A stretch of DNA of 64,000 nt from Microbacterium murale. Lineage in GTDB: Bacteria; Actinomycetota; Actinomycetes; Actinomycetales; Microbacteriaceae. Position numbers and translations under genes: made by a program. Where the stretch lies: assembly GCF_030815955.1 (NCBI RefSeq), contig NZ_JAUSXK010000001.1, forward strand, positions 992,001 through 1,056,000, in the 5' to 3' direction. The notes under the pieces are model-generated. The model did not search any database and had not been told where the DNA came from. It worked only from the letters and a program-made list of their open reading frames with translations. Shown piece after piece: positions 10,381 through 18,324 of this stretch; position 1 is the stretch's first letter; each line of letters begins with the position of its first letter.

Positions 10381-10439
10381 CATTCGAGAAGTCCCTTCTC
10401 GAGCAACAGCAACGCTCCCGCCGCGGCGCAAGCGGCCAC

Positions 10440-12170
10440 TCAGGCGCGGCCGGGAAGCCGCATCGCGCCGCGGGTGTCGAGCGCCAGCTCTTCCGCATCC
10501 ATCGCGGTGATGAGTTCCCGCATCACCTCTTCGTCGATGTTCCCCGCGTCGCGTTCTTCGAGAAGCACCTCGCGCCGCACCTGCAGCCATCCGCGGGACA
10601 GCGCGACCAGATCCTCAGCAGACGGCCGCGCGACCGACTCCTCCGTCTCCTGGGCATGATCGGTGTCGGTCTCGACCTTGGTCATACGATTCGCGAACGC
10701 GTCGAACGCCCGCAGATCGATCTCGCCGTACTTCTGCTCCCATAGTGCGCGCTGCTCCGCGAGGAAGGCCTTGCCCGCCTGCTTGCTGCGCGCGCGCACT
10801 GCGGCCAGAGCCTGCACGTCGGCTTCGTGATCGACATCGCTCGCCACGCCGAGGCGGCGGATCAGCAACGGCAGCGTGAGTCCCTGCAGCAGCAGAGTGC
10901 CCACAGTGACGATGAAGGCGACGATGACGATCGCATGCGACGGCCCTGTCGGAAGCTCTGCGATGTCGGCCGCGGCGAGCGCCGTCGCCAAGGTCACGAC
11001 CCCGCGCATGCCCGCCCAGGAGATGACGGCGTTGTCCTTCCAGGTCAGCTGCAGCCCCGCCATCCGTTCCCTGACGATGCGCGTGCGCAGCTCTTCCGCG
11101 CTGTACGACCCCCATCGCTTCGATTTTCGCCGACGCTCGTCGAAGGCTCCGGACGTGACCGTTCGATCCCACCGGGCGAGGCGGCGCCGATCCTGGAAAC
11201 TCGCCCAGGCGTGCGCGGGGTAGATGAAGAGCGGACGGACGACGAGCACGACCAGCAGCACGGCACCCGAGAGCAACAGGATGTGCTCCACCGACTCATC
11301 CCCGAGATCATCGAGCACTCGACGGAACTGCAAGCCGATGTAGGCGAACACGAAGCTCTCCAGCAGGAGATCGGCCGAGAGCCACAGCGGCGCCTCCTGC
11401 TGCCTCGTCGTGTAGTCGGTGCGCGGGGCGTTGTATCCGACGTACAGGCCCATCGCGACGACCGCGAGCACGCCGGAGCCACCGAGGTGCTCGGCGATCG
11501 CGTACGCCCCGAACGGCACGAGCAACCCGAAGGTGCCGATGACGACGGGGTCGGCGACGCGCATGCGCAGCTGGTGGAGAAGGATGCCGAACACGAGGCC
11601 GATCACGACGCCGATCACGACCGCGAGCACGAATTGCCAGATCCCGTCCCAGACCGTGAGCGTCGCACCGGCGATGATCGCCGCGAACACCCGGTACAGC
11701 GTCAGCGAGGTGGCGTCGTTGATGAGGCTCTCACCCGAGAGCACTGTCATGACGCGCCTCGGCAGCCCGAGCTTGCGGCCAATGGCTGCGGCGGAGACGG
11801 CATCCGGTGGGGCGACGATCGCGCCGAGCAGCAACGCGCCGGGAAGCGTGAGTGCAGGGAAGATGAGCCAGGCGACCAGTCCGACGATGAGCGCCGTGAT
11901 CAGCACGAGCCAGATGCCAAGGCGACGGATCTGCGGAAGGCTGCGCTTGAAGCCTACGAACGACACGTCCAGCGCCGCCGAGTACAGCAGCGGTGGGAGC
12001 ACTAGATTCAGCAGCACGTGCCCGTCGATCGCCATCTCGGGCACGAAGGGGAGGAAGGATGCCGCGAGTGCGACGACCGTGACGAGCAGAGGAGCCGGCC
12101 ATCCGCGCCATCGGGCGATCGCCGCCACGATGACCGCTCCGACAAGCACGTAGAACAGGGTGGCATCCAT
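10440..12170 (-). CDS. CPA1-family Na+/H+ antiporter
   Basis: A 576-residue membrane antiporter predicted to exchange Na+ (or another cation) for H+ in pH and salt homeostasis. About 12 helices fill residues 1-415. CPA1 hallmarks are present: PPLLYSAALD, LLLGAIVAPPDAVSAAAIGRKLGLPRR, and GESLINDATSLTLYR with the ion-binding Asn-Asp pair. A hydrophilic C-terminal region of about 150 residues (KQAGKAFLAEQRALWEQKYGEIDLRAF onward) is probably a helical regulatory tail, typical of actinobacterial members. The start at ATG 12170 enters the first helix immediately. Which cation is carried cannot be told. Confidence 0.92.
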   Translation of the reverse strand: MDATLFYVLVGAVIVAAIARWRGWPAPLLVTVVALAASFLPFVPEMAIDGHVLLNLVLPPLLYSAALDVSFVGFKRSLPQIRRLGIWLVLITALIVGLVAWLIFPALTLPGALLLGAIVAPPDAVSAAAIGRKLGLPRRVMTVLSGESLINDATSLTLYRVFAAIIAGATLTVWDGIWQFVLAVVIGVVIGLVFGILLHQLRMRVADPVVIGTFGLLVPFGAYAIAEHLGGSGVLAVVAMGLYVGYNAPRTDYTTRQQEAPLWLSADLLLESFVFAYIGLQFRRVLDDLGDESVEHILLLSGAVLLVVLVVRPLFIYPAHAWASFQDRRRLARWDRTVTSGAFDERRRKSKRWGSYSAEELRTRIVRERMAGLQLTWKDNAVISWAGMRGVVTLATALAAADIAELPTGPSHAIVIVAFIVTVGTLLLQGLTLPLLIRRLGVASDVDHEADVQALAAVRARSKQAGKAFLAEQRALWEQKYGEIDLRAFDAFANRMTKVETDTDHAQETEESVARPSAEDLVALSRGWLQVRREVLLEERDAGNIDEEVMRELITAMDAEELALDTRGAMRLPGRA

Positions 12171-12241
12171 GAGTGAATGCTAGCGAGGCCGACAGTGAGC
12201 GCGACGGGAGCGTCACGGACCGAGACGGAGGCCTCGGTCTG

Positions 12242-12526
12242 TCATTCCGATGACTCGTCGAGCTGTCCGCGGAGCTCTGCGTTCTCGTCCTCCAAGTCGA
12301 GCACTCGGCTGATTCCTGCGATATTGATTCCGTCGTCGCGAAGCCTGGCCGCCCGTTGCATCCGCTCGATGTCGTCGTCGCTGTAACGGCGAGTCCCGCC
12401 GTCGCTGCGCGACGGTGTCAGCAACCCCTTGCTCTCGAACAGACGCAGAGTCGCCTCGGGCAACCCGACCAGCGCCGCCGCCACGGCGATGCCGTAGACC
12501 GGAGTGTAGGACTTTCGTTCGGCCAT
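12242..12526 (-). CDS. MerR-family (HspR-like) regulator
   Basis: A 94-residue DNA-binding protein: winged helix at about residues 8-75 (YGIAVAAALVGLPEATLRLFESKGLLTPSRSDGGTRRYSDDDIERMQRAARLRDDGINIAGISRVLDL) and a short C-terminal helix (DENAELRGQLD). The SDGGTRRYSDDDIERM segment and the position beside hsp20 suggest an HspR-type heat-shock repressor. The start is ATG 12526, supported by AGGAAG upstream. It is divergent from hsp20, so it probably controls the shared 120-bp AT-rich promoter region. I see no canonical HAIR element (CTTGAGT-N7-ACTCAAG), so its operator may differ from that of classical HspR. Confidence 0.85.
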   Translation of the reverse strand: MAERKSYTPVYGIAVAAALVGLPEATLRLFESKGLLTPSRSDGGTRRYSDDDIERMQRAARLRDDGINIAGISRVLDLEDENAELRGQLDESSE

Positions 12527-12547
12527 GCTGAGAACTTCCTTAGAGGC

Positions 12548-12587
12548 TTGCAATTTTCTCGGTCGTTGTTCTATAACAAATCTATAG
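12548..12587 (+). promoter_or_regulatory. hsp20 promoter with dyad operators
   Basis: TTGCAA (12548-12553), an 18-bp spacer and TATAAC (12572-12577) give a plausible housekeeping promoter. Two overlapping dyads cover the -10: TTGTT-CTAT-AACAA, and CTATA-N7-TATAG (12571-12575 with 12583-12587). These are candidate binding sites for the divergent MerR/HspR-like protein. Confidence 0.5.
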
Positions 12588-12646
12588 CACGGATGCAGAT
12601 AAGTATCCGTAACTGCCCGCACGGGCCGCATGGAAGGAGATAACTC

Positions 12647-13069
12647 ATGGCAATGTCATTCGATCCATTCAGTCAGCTCGATCGCTTCGCCGCGAGCGTG
12701 CTCGACTCCGTTCGCGCGCCCCGGCTCATGCCGGTGGACCTCTTCCGCGATGGAGAAAGGTACGTCCTGCACGCCGATCTCCCCGGCGTCGATCCTGGTT
12801 CGATCGACGTCGATCTGGACGGCGCGCAGCTCACGCTGCGAGCGCAGCGCACAGCCGATAACCAGGAGGGCGTCCGCTGGCTCGCGCGGGAACGAGGCGC
12901 GGGAACTTTCCTGCGTCAGTTCACGCTCGGCGATGGCGTCGATCTCGAAGGAATCAGTGCTTCATACGAGAGTGGCGTGCTCTCGGTGATCATCCCTGTC
13001 AGCGAGCGAGCGAAGCCCCGCAAGATCGAGATCGAATCCAGAGAGCACCGGCAGTCCATCGACGCGTGA
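12647..13069 (+). CDS. Hsp20/alpha-crystallin small heat shock protein
   Basis: An ATP-independent holdase that binds unfolding proteins during stress. It has 140 residues, typical for actinobacterial Hsp20. The alpha-crystallin domain covers about residues 28-125: PVDLFRDGERYVLHADLPGVDPGSIDVDLDGAQLTLRAQR, then DLEGISASYESGVLSVIIPV with the C-terminal strand, and a short basic tail ending in KIEIESREHRQSIDA. GGAAGGAG precedes ATG 12647. It lies between the divergent HspR-like gene and a DUF2795 gene 35 bp downstream, probably one stress operon. Confidence 0.95.
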   Translation: MAMSFDPFSQLDRFAASVLDSVRAPRLMPVDLFRDGERYVLHADLPGVDPGSIDVDLDGAQLTLRAQRTADNQEGVRWLARERGAGTFLRQFTLGDGVDLEGISASYESGVLSVIIPVSERAKPRKIEIESREHRQSIDA

Positions 13070-13104
13070 CTTGAGCCGATCAACACGATGAAAGGAGTAT
13101 CGAG

Positions 13105-13332
13105 ATGCGCATTTCTCCCGAGATGAGTCAGTTCCTCGCCGACATGGAGTATCCGGCCACGAAGGATGACCTTCTGCGCGAGGCGACTCGGGACGGACTC
13201 GGGCCAGCTGACATCGCTCTGCTCGAAGGACTCCCCGAGCAGAGCTACAGCGCAGGCTGGCACATCAAGTACCGCCTCGGCGCACGGGCACTCTCCGGCG
13301 CCTTCACGTCGGTCGAGCCGGCGCTCGCCTGA
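13105..13332 (+). CDS. DUF2795 protein
   Basis: A 75-residue protein matching DUF2795: LADMEYPATKDDLLREATRDGLGPADIALLEGLPEQSYSAGWHIKYRL. This small helical fold is common in actinobacteria, is often stress-linked, and has no assigned reaction. AAAGGAG precedes ATG 13105. Co-direction with hsp20 and a shared terminator downstream suggest co-transcription under the HspR-like regulator. Confidence 0.88.
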   Translation: MRISPEMSQFLADMEYPATKDDLLREATRDGLGPADIALLEGLPEQSYSAGWHIKYRLGARALSGAFTSVEPALA

Positions 13333-13377
13333 CGCGGCGTGAGGCCGAAGCTCAACCGACGGCCGACTGCGTCACCG

Positions 13378-13414
13378 AGAAGGGGAGGACGGGAATTCCC
13401 CGCCCTCCCCTTCT
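13378..13414 (+). terminator. terminator of hsp20-DUF2795 unit
   Basis: An 11-bp stem AGAAGGGGAGG (13378-13388) with its complement at 13404-13414, extended by an imperfect inner ACGGG/CCCCG stem, followed by TGTTG. It lies only 14 bp before the next start codon. Confidence 0.7.
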
Positions 13415-13427
13415 GTTGCGTCCGGTG

Positions 13428-14483
13428 ATGACTTCCGTAGCCCCTGCCCTGTCCGTACTCGACCTCGTCCCGGTGCGCACCGGCCAGACCAGTGCAGAGG
13501 CGATCGCCGCATCCCTCGGTCTCGCTGAGATCGCCGACCGGCTCGGCTACCGCCGTTACTGGTTCGCCGAGCACCACAACATGCCGGCCGTGGCATCCAC
13601 CACTCCCCCGGTGCTGATCGCGGCCGCGGCATCACGCACCGAGCGGATGCGACTGGGCTCGGGCGGCGTCATGCTGCCGAACCACGCACCCCTCATCGTC
13701 GCCGAGCAGTTCGCCGCGCTCGAGGCCATCGCACCGGGCCGCATCGACCTCGGTCTCGGGCGCGCACCCGGCAGCGACCCCGTGATCACGCAGCTGCTGC
13801 GCACGACCGGCACCACCAGCGATGTCGAACAGTTCCCGCGCTACGTGCAGGACATCTCGCTGCTGCTGTCGGGTGAGGGCGCGACAGTGCGCTTCACCTC
13901 CGGCGGCGAGTACACCGTGCACTCGACGCCCGCAGCCACCGGCGCGCCCATCGTCTGGCTGCTCGGCTCGAGCGATTACTCGGCGCAGCTCGCAGCATCC
14001 CACGGCTTGCCGTACGTCTTCGCCAACCACTTCTCCGGCCAGGGACTCGAGCGGGCGCTCGACCTCTACCGGTCCGGGTACCAGCCCAGCGAGGCGCATC
14101 CAACGCCGCGCACGTTCCTCACCGTCAACGCCGTCGCCTCCCCCACAGCAGAGGAGGCCGAGGCTCGCGCACTGCCGCAGCTGCGCATGATGTCGCGTCT
14201 GCGCCTGAACAAGCCGCTCACGGCGCTCGAGACCGTGGAAGAGGCGATCGCCGCCGGCATCGCCGAGGCGGACGCCGCGACCGAGCAGGTCGTGCAGGCG
14301 GCACGGGAGCGCTGGTTCGTCGGCACTGGGGAATCGGTCGCCGCAGAGGTGCGCGCGTTCGCCGAGAAGTACGGCGTCGACGAGGTCATGCTCTCTCCTG
14401 TTGCAGGCGCGTACGACGCGGAGCCGATGGACTCCGCCGCCGGTCGCGCACAGACACTGAAGCTCATCGCCGCCGCGCTGTAG
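13428..14483 (+). CDS. LLM-class flavin-dependent oxidoreductase
   Basis: A 351-residue bacterial-luciferase-like TIM barrel of the MsnO8/YhbW subgroup ([18 protein letters not shown] start; [75 protein letters not shown]). Relatives use FMNH2 or F420 to oxidise small organics, but the substrate is unknown. ATG 13428 is the family-like start. An in-frame TTG at 13416 is less likely. No Shine-Dalgarno is visible and a terminator ends 14 bp upstream, so transcription must start almost at the start codon or depend on readthrough. Confidence 0.9.
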   Translation: MTSVAPALSVLDLVPVRTGQTSAEAIAASLGLAEIADRLGYRRYWFAEHHNMPAVASTTPPVLIAAAASRTERMRLGSGGVMLPNHAPLIVAEQFAALEAIAPGRIDLGLGRAPGSDPVITQLLRTTGTTSDVEQFPRYVQDISLLLSGEGATVRFTSGGEYTVHSTPAATGAPIVWLLGSSDYSAQLAASHGLPYVFANHFSGQGLERALDLYRSGYQPSEAHPTPRTFLTVNAVASPTAEEAEARALPQLRMMSRLRLNKPLTALETVEEAIAAGIAEADAATEQVVQAARERWFVGTGESVAAEVRAFAEKYGVDEVMLSPVAGAYDAEPMDSAAGRAQTLKLIAAAL

Positions 14484-14553
14484 TTCCGGCGTGCACCTAT
14501 GGCCTTATCGGAGGCGTGGGGGTACGGTCGGCAGTGTCGGAAGGAGTTCAAAG

Positions 14554-14778
14554 ATGAGCACTACTGCGTCTGTGAAAAGCAGGACCCGAGGTCTCTGGGT
14601 TGCGTACGGAACGAACGGGGTCGTCGGCAGCATCCGTCATTCAGATGACGGATACGTCGTCGTGATGAGCGGGGCGGATGCCGAGACCGGCAGCTATCCG
14701 TCACTCGAAGTCGCCAAGGGTGCGCTGTACTCGCACATGCGCCCCGGCAGCGGCTGGCCTCGCTACCAGGAGCACTGA
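14554..14778 (+). CDS. small conserved-type protein, unknown function
   Basis: A 74-residue protein with an ATG at 14554 and GGAAGGAG 9-10 bp before it. The sequence (TRGLWVAYGTNGVVGSIRHSDDGYVVVMSGADAETGSYPSLEVAKGALYSHMRPGSGWPRYQEH) looks like a compact beta-beta-beta-alpha fold. I cannot name a family. Such short proteins are common in Microbacteriaceae genomes. No signal peptide or membrane segment. The longer frame from 14491 is not supported. Confidence 0.72.
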   Translation: MSTTASVKSRTRGLWVAYGTNGVVGSIRHSDDGYVVVMSGADAETGSYPSLEVAKGALYSHMRPGSGWPRYQEH

Positions 14779-14785
14779 GCGGGGC

Positions 14786-15727
14786 TCACTCCTCCGGTGC
14801 GCCGGAGAGCAGGTCTCGCAACCAATCGCGCGCCTCGACGAACACGTCGTCGGCATAGCGGTCGGGGTAGTGCACGATCTGCCGGTCCGCCCGGGGGTAT
14901 GAGCCGAGGAACACGACGCGCGGGCTGAAGCGGCGGATGCCGAGCAGCGCATCCGCCATCCGCTCATCCTGCACGTGCCCGTCCGCATCCAGCACGAACC
15001 GGTAGCGGCCGAGCTCATCGCCGATCGGCCGTGATTCGATGAGCGACAGATTGATGCCGCGGGTCGAGAACTGCTCGAGCATCTCGAGCAGTGCGCCAGG
15101 GCGATCGTTGGGAAGCTCGACGATCAGGGATGTCTTGTCGGCACCGGTGGGTTCCGCGGGTGCCGAGGTGCGGGTCACGAGCACGAACCGCGTCACCGCC
15201 GAGGTGTTGTCGCCGATCTCGGAGGCGAGCACGTCGACGTCGTAATGCTGCACGATCCCCGGAGGAGCGATCGCCGCCTGCGCGGGCAGTGTGCCGTCGA
15301 GCACTCCGATCGCGGATGCCACGTTGCTGGCGGCAGGCACATGCGAGTGCCTCGGCAGATGTTCTCCGAGCCATCCATGGCACTGTGCGTACGCGACCGG
15401 ATGCGCGGCGATCGACGTCACATCTTCGAGCTTCGTGCCAGGAGCGGCGACGAGGACGAAGTTCACCTTCACCAGGTATTCGCCGATGATGCGGAGCCCC
15501 GGCAGTGTCGCGAGTGCGTCCTGCGTGGTGGAGACACCGCCCTCGATGGAGTTCTCGATCGCGATCATCGCCGCGTGGCTGCGGCCCTCGAGAACATCGG
15601 CGAGCGCCTCGCCGACGTTGAGCACCGGCCGTCGTTCCTGGCCCCACGCCTCTGCCACCTGATCGAGTGCGGCTTCCGTGAAGGTTCCCGCGGGTCCGAG
15701 GTAGCTGTAGGTACGGCGTTCAGTCAC
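14786..15727 (-). CDS. pheA: prephenate dehydratase
   Basis: Converts prephenate to phenylpyruvate in phenylalanine synthesis. The 313-residue protein is a monofunctional PheA without a chorismate mutase domain. The PDT domain spans about residues 1-190 (SYLGPAGTFTEAAL; IENSIEGGVSTTQDAL; the NTSAVTRF catalytic threonine motif). An ACT domain at about 205-280 carries the ESRP phenylalanine-binding motif, so feedback inhibition is expected. The start GTG 15727 lies 7 bp after TAGGGT and matches the family start TERRTYSYLG. The much longer open frame upstream is only an antisense shadow of pgm. Confidence 0.96.
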   Translation of the reverse strand: MTERRTYSYLGPAGTFTEAALDQVAEAWGQERRPVLNVGEALADVLEGRSHAAMIAIENSIEGGVSTTQDALATLPGLRIIGEYLVKVNFVLVAAPGTKLEDVTSIAAHPVAYAQCHGWLGEHLPRHSHVPAASNVASAIGVLDGTLPAQAAIAPPGIVQHYDVDVLASEIGDNTSAVTRFVLVTRTSAPAEPTGADKTSLIVELPNDRPGALLEMLEQFSTRGINLSLIESRPIGDELGRYRFVLDADGHVQDERMADALLGIRRFSPRVVFLGSYPRADRQIVHYPDRYADDVFVEARDWLRDLLSGAPEE

Positions 15728-15740
15728 GCGTTTCACCCTA
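15728..15740 (-). promoter_or_regulatory. -10 element of leaderless pheA promoter
   Basis: The minus strand reads TAGGGT (15740-15735), seven bases, then GTG 15727. It shares the 100-bp divergent spacer with pgm, whose start is preceded by CAGACT at the same distance. Confidence 0.45.
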
Positions 15741-15829
15741 GCCCCACCCGTGGTTCCAGAGTTTGTCAATGCGCTGAGGGCCCGGCTCCTGATGATGCGT
15801 TCGACACCAGATCGGGGCAGACTGAACTC

Positions 15830-17473
15830 ATGACGAGCCGTGCCGGCCTCCCCGCGGAGGAAAGTGACCTCATCGATGTCGACGAACTGATCGCCGCATA
15901 TTACGACCGCGTTCCTGATCCGTCGGTCCCGGCGCAGCGCGTGGTGTTCGGCACCAGCGGCCACCGCGGCTCTTCCCTGTCGAAGAGCTTCAACGAACAG
16001 CACATCCTCGCCACCACCCAGGCGATCGTCGACTACCGCCAGTCGCAGGGGATCACCGGCCCGCTGTTCCTCGGCCGTGACACGCATGCGCTGTCGCTGC
16101 CGGCGGAGCGCAGTGCGATCGAGGTGCTGATCGCCAATGACGTCGACCTGCGCGTCGATTCTCGCGACTCGTATGTGCCGACCCCGGCGCTCAGCCACGC
16201 CATCCTCACGTACAACCGCGATCTGGCTCCGGATGCTGCGGGCCGGGCCGACGGCATCGTCGTGACACCGTCGCACAACCCGCCGCGCGACGGCGGCTTC
16301 AAGTACAACCCGCCGCACGGCGGCCCCGCCGATGCCGATGCCACCGGCTGGATCGCCGACAGGGCGAATGAGCTGATCGAGGGCGGCCTCGAGGCCGTGA
16401 AGAGCAAGAGCTTCGCCGACATCGACTGGGACTCGCTTCCGAGCTACGACTTCCGTGACGCGTACGTGCGTGACCTGCCGACGATCATCGACGTGGATGC
16501 GATCAAGGCTGCTGGCGTTCGGATCGGCGCAGACCCGCTGGGCGGAGCATCCGTCGAGTACTGGCAGCTCATCAAAGAGGTGCACGGTCTCGACCTCACG
16601 GTCGTGAACCCCGAGGTCGATCCGACCTGGCGTTTCATGACACTGGACTGGGACGAGAAGATCCGGATGGATCCGTCCTCGCCGAATGCCATGGCGTCGT
16701 TGGTCGCTCGACGTGGGGATTTCGACGTGCTCACGGGCAACGACGCCGATGCCGATCGTCACGGCATCGTCACCCCCGACGCCGGGCTCATGAACCCCAA
16801 CCACTACCTCGCGGTCGCGATCGACTATCTGTTCTCGCACCGCGCGGAGTGGCCGCGGGATGCCGCGATAGGCAAGACCCTCGTCTCATCGATGATCATC
16901 GACCGCGTTGCCGAGTCGCTGGGTCGCCGACTGCTGGAGGTGCCGGTCGGCTTCAAGTGGTTCGTGCCAGGGCTGCTCGACGGCTCCGTCGCATTCGGCG
17001 GTGAGGAGTCGGCTGGTGCATCGTTCCTGCGCCGGGACGGCTCTGTCTGGTCGACCGACAAGGACGGCATCCTGCTCTGCCTGCTCGCGGCCGAGATCAT
17101 CGCTGTGACCGGCAAGACTCCGTCTGAGCGCTATGCCGAACTGGAGCAGGCGTTCGGAGCATCCGCGTATCAGCGCGTCGATGCTCCTGCAACGCCGGAG
17201 CAGAAGGCCACCCTCGGAAAGCTCGCTCCGGATGCCGTCGGCGCGACGCAGCTGGCCGGCGAGAAGATCGTGGCGAAGCTCTCGCACGCACCGGGCAACG
17301 GTGCGGCGATCGGCGGGCTGAAGGTGCAGACCGAGCACGCATGGTTCGCCGCGCGTCCGTCAGGCACCGAGGACGTCTACAAGCTCTATGCCGAGAGCCT
17401 GCTCGGCGCAGAGCATCTCGCCGAGGTCCAGGACGAGGCTCGCGCGGTCGTGTCGGCCGCGCTCGGCGACTGA
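15830..17473 (+). CDS. pgm: phosphoglucomutase (alpha-D-glucose phosphate-specific)
   Basis: Interconverts glucose 1-phosphate and glucose 6-phosphate, linking the galactose genes at 29.9-36.4 kb and glycogen or cell-wall precursors with glycolysis. The 547-residue length is standard. Landmarks: FGTSGHRG near 40-47, the phosphoserine loop TPSHNPPRDGG with Ser148, the metal loop NDADADRHG, the sugar loop GGEESAGASF, and the phosphate loop ARPSGTED near the C-terminus. ATG 15830 is preceded by CAGACT-N6. The divergent neighbour is pheA. The last codons are part of a terminator hairpin. Confidence 0.97.
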   Translation: MTSRAGLPAEESDLIDVDELIAAYYDRVPDPSVPAQRVVFGTSGHRGSSLSKSFNEQHILATTQAIVDYRQSQGITGPLFLGRDTHALSLPAERSAIEVLIANDVDLRVDSRDSYVPTPALSHAILTYNRDLAPDAAGRADGIVVTPSHNPPRDGGFKYNPPHGGPADADATGWIADRANELIEGGLEAVKSKSFADIDWDSLPSYDFRDAYVRDLPTIIDVDAIKAAGVRIGADPLGGASVEYWQLIKEVHGLDLTVVNPEVDPTWRFMTLDWDEKIRMDPSSPNAMASLVARRGDFDVLTGNDADADRHGIVTPDAGLMNPNHYLAVAIDYLFSHRAEWPRDAAIGKTLVSSMIIDRVAESLGRRLLEVPVGFKWFVPGLLDGSVAFGGEESAGASFLRRDGSVWSTDKDGILLCLLAAEIIAVTGKTPSERYAELEQAFGASAYQRVDAPATPEQKATLGKLAPDAVGATQLAGEKIVAKLSHAPGNGAAIGGLKVQTEHAWFAARPSGTEDVYKLYAESLLGAEHLAEVQDEARAVVSAALGD

Positions 17474-17483
17474 CACGACCGCG
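17443..17483. terminator. hairpin terminator overlapping the end of pgm
   Basis: Perfect 12-bp arms CGCGGTCGTGTC (17443-17454) and its complement (17472-17483) flank a 17-nt loop. The pgm stop codon lies at 17471-17473. The convergent ABC ATPase gene ends 5 bp further on. It could serve both strands, although U-tracts are poor. Confidence 0.55.
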
Positions 17484-17488
17484 GGACC

Positions 17489-18280
17489 TCAGTCGGCGAC
17501 GGCCGGGGCCCCGAGCAGCTCGCGCACGCGGCTGGAGACGCGGTGGAACTCCGGCGTCTCCAGCACGGCCGCATAGTCGCGCTGGGCCGGCAGGTCGACG
17601 CGGTGCTCCTCGAGGATGTGGCCGGGCCGCGGACTCATGACGACGACGCGACTGGCGAGGTACACCGCTTCGGCCACCGAATGCGTCACGAGCAGCACGG
17701 TCGTACCGGTCTGGCTCGTGATCCGGTTGAGCTCGACGTTCATCCGCTCGCGGGTCAGCGCATCCAACGCGCCGAACGGTTCGTCCATCAGCAGCACGCC
17801 GGGCTCGTGCAGCAGCGCACGGCACAGTGACACCCGCTGCTGCATGCCGCCGGACAGCTCATGTGGAAGCGCCTTCTCGAAGCCGGTGAGTCCGGTCATC
17901 TCGATCAGCTCGTCCGCGCGTGCCTGCGCCTTGCGCATGTTCATGCCGCGCATCTCCGCCTGCAGCAGGATGTTGCCCCGCACGCTCCGCCACTCCAGCA
18001 GAGCGGCCCGCTGGAACACGAACCCGATGTCCTGGCGCGGACCACGAACCTCGTCCCCGCGCAGCTTGATCGATCCGCCACTGGGAGTGGTGAGACCGGC
18101 GACAGCCTTCAGGAGCGTCGACTTGCCGCATCCGGACGGGCCGGCGATCGTGATGAACTCCCCCGCTTTCACATCGAGGTCGACACCTTCGAGCGCTGTG
18201 ACCTGTCCGCGTTTGGACGCGAATGTGATCGCGAGATCCTTGATCTCCAGCACGGAATCACTGCTGGGTGTCTGCGCCAT
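17489..18280 (-). CDS. ABC transporter ATP-binding protein (nitrate/sulfonate/NMT1 type)
   Basis: Energises the importer formed with the next two genes. The 263-residue protein has Walker A GPSGCGKST at about 44-52, signature LSGGMQQR, Walker B VLLMDEPFGALD, and the H-loop VTHSVAEAVYLA. It is the SsuB/TauB/ThiZ subfamily. ATG 18280 follows a purine-rich GGAAAGAG. An in-frame ATG at 18313 is the alternative. It is the last gene of the minus-strand series starting at 26.6 kb. Confidence 0.93.
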   Translation of the reverse strand: MAQTPSSDSVLEIKDLAITFASKRGQVTALEGVDLDVKAGEFITIAGPSGCGKSTLLKAVAGLTTPSGGSIKLRGDEVRGPRQDIGFVFQRAALLEWRSVRGNILLQAEMRGMNMRKAQARADELIEMTGLTGFEKALPHELSGGMQQRVSLCRALLHEPGVLLMDEPFGALDALTRERMNVELNRITSQTGTTVLLVTHSVAEAVYLASRVVVMSPRPGHILEEHRVDLPAQRDYAAVLETPEFHRVSSRVRELLGAPAVAD

Positions 18281-18324
18281 GTCTGCTCTTTCCTGAATCT
18301 GCTGCGTCGGCATCCGAGATCTCG

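Noticed and set aside
15728-16840. Upstream extension of the pheA frame
   Set aside because: It lies antisense to pgm; the PheA family start and the leaderless -10 both point to GTG 15727.
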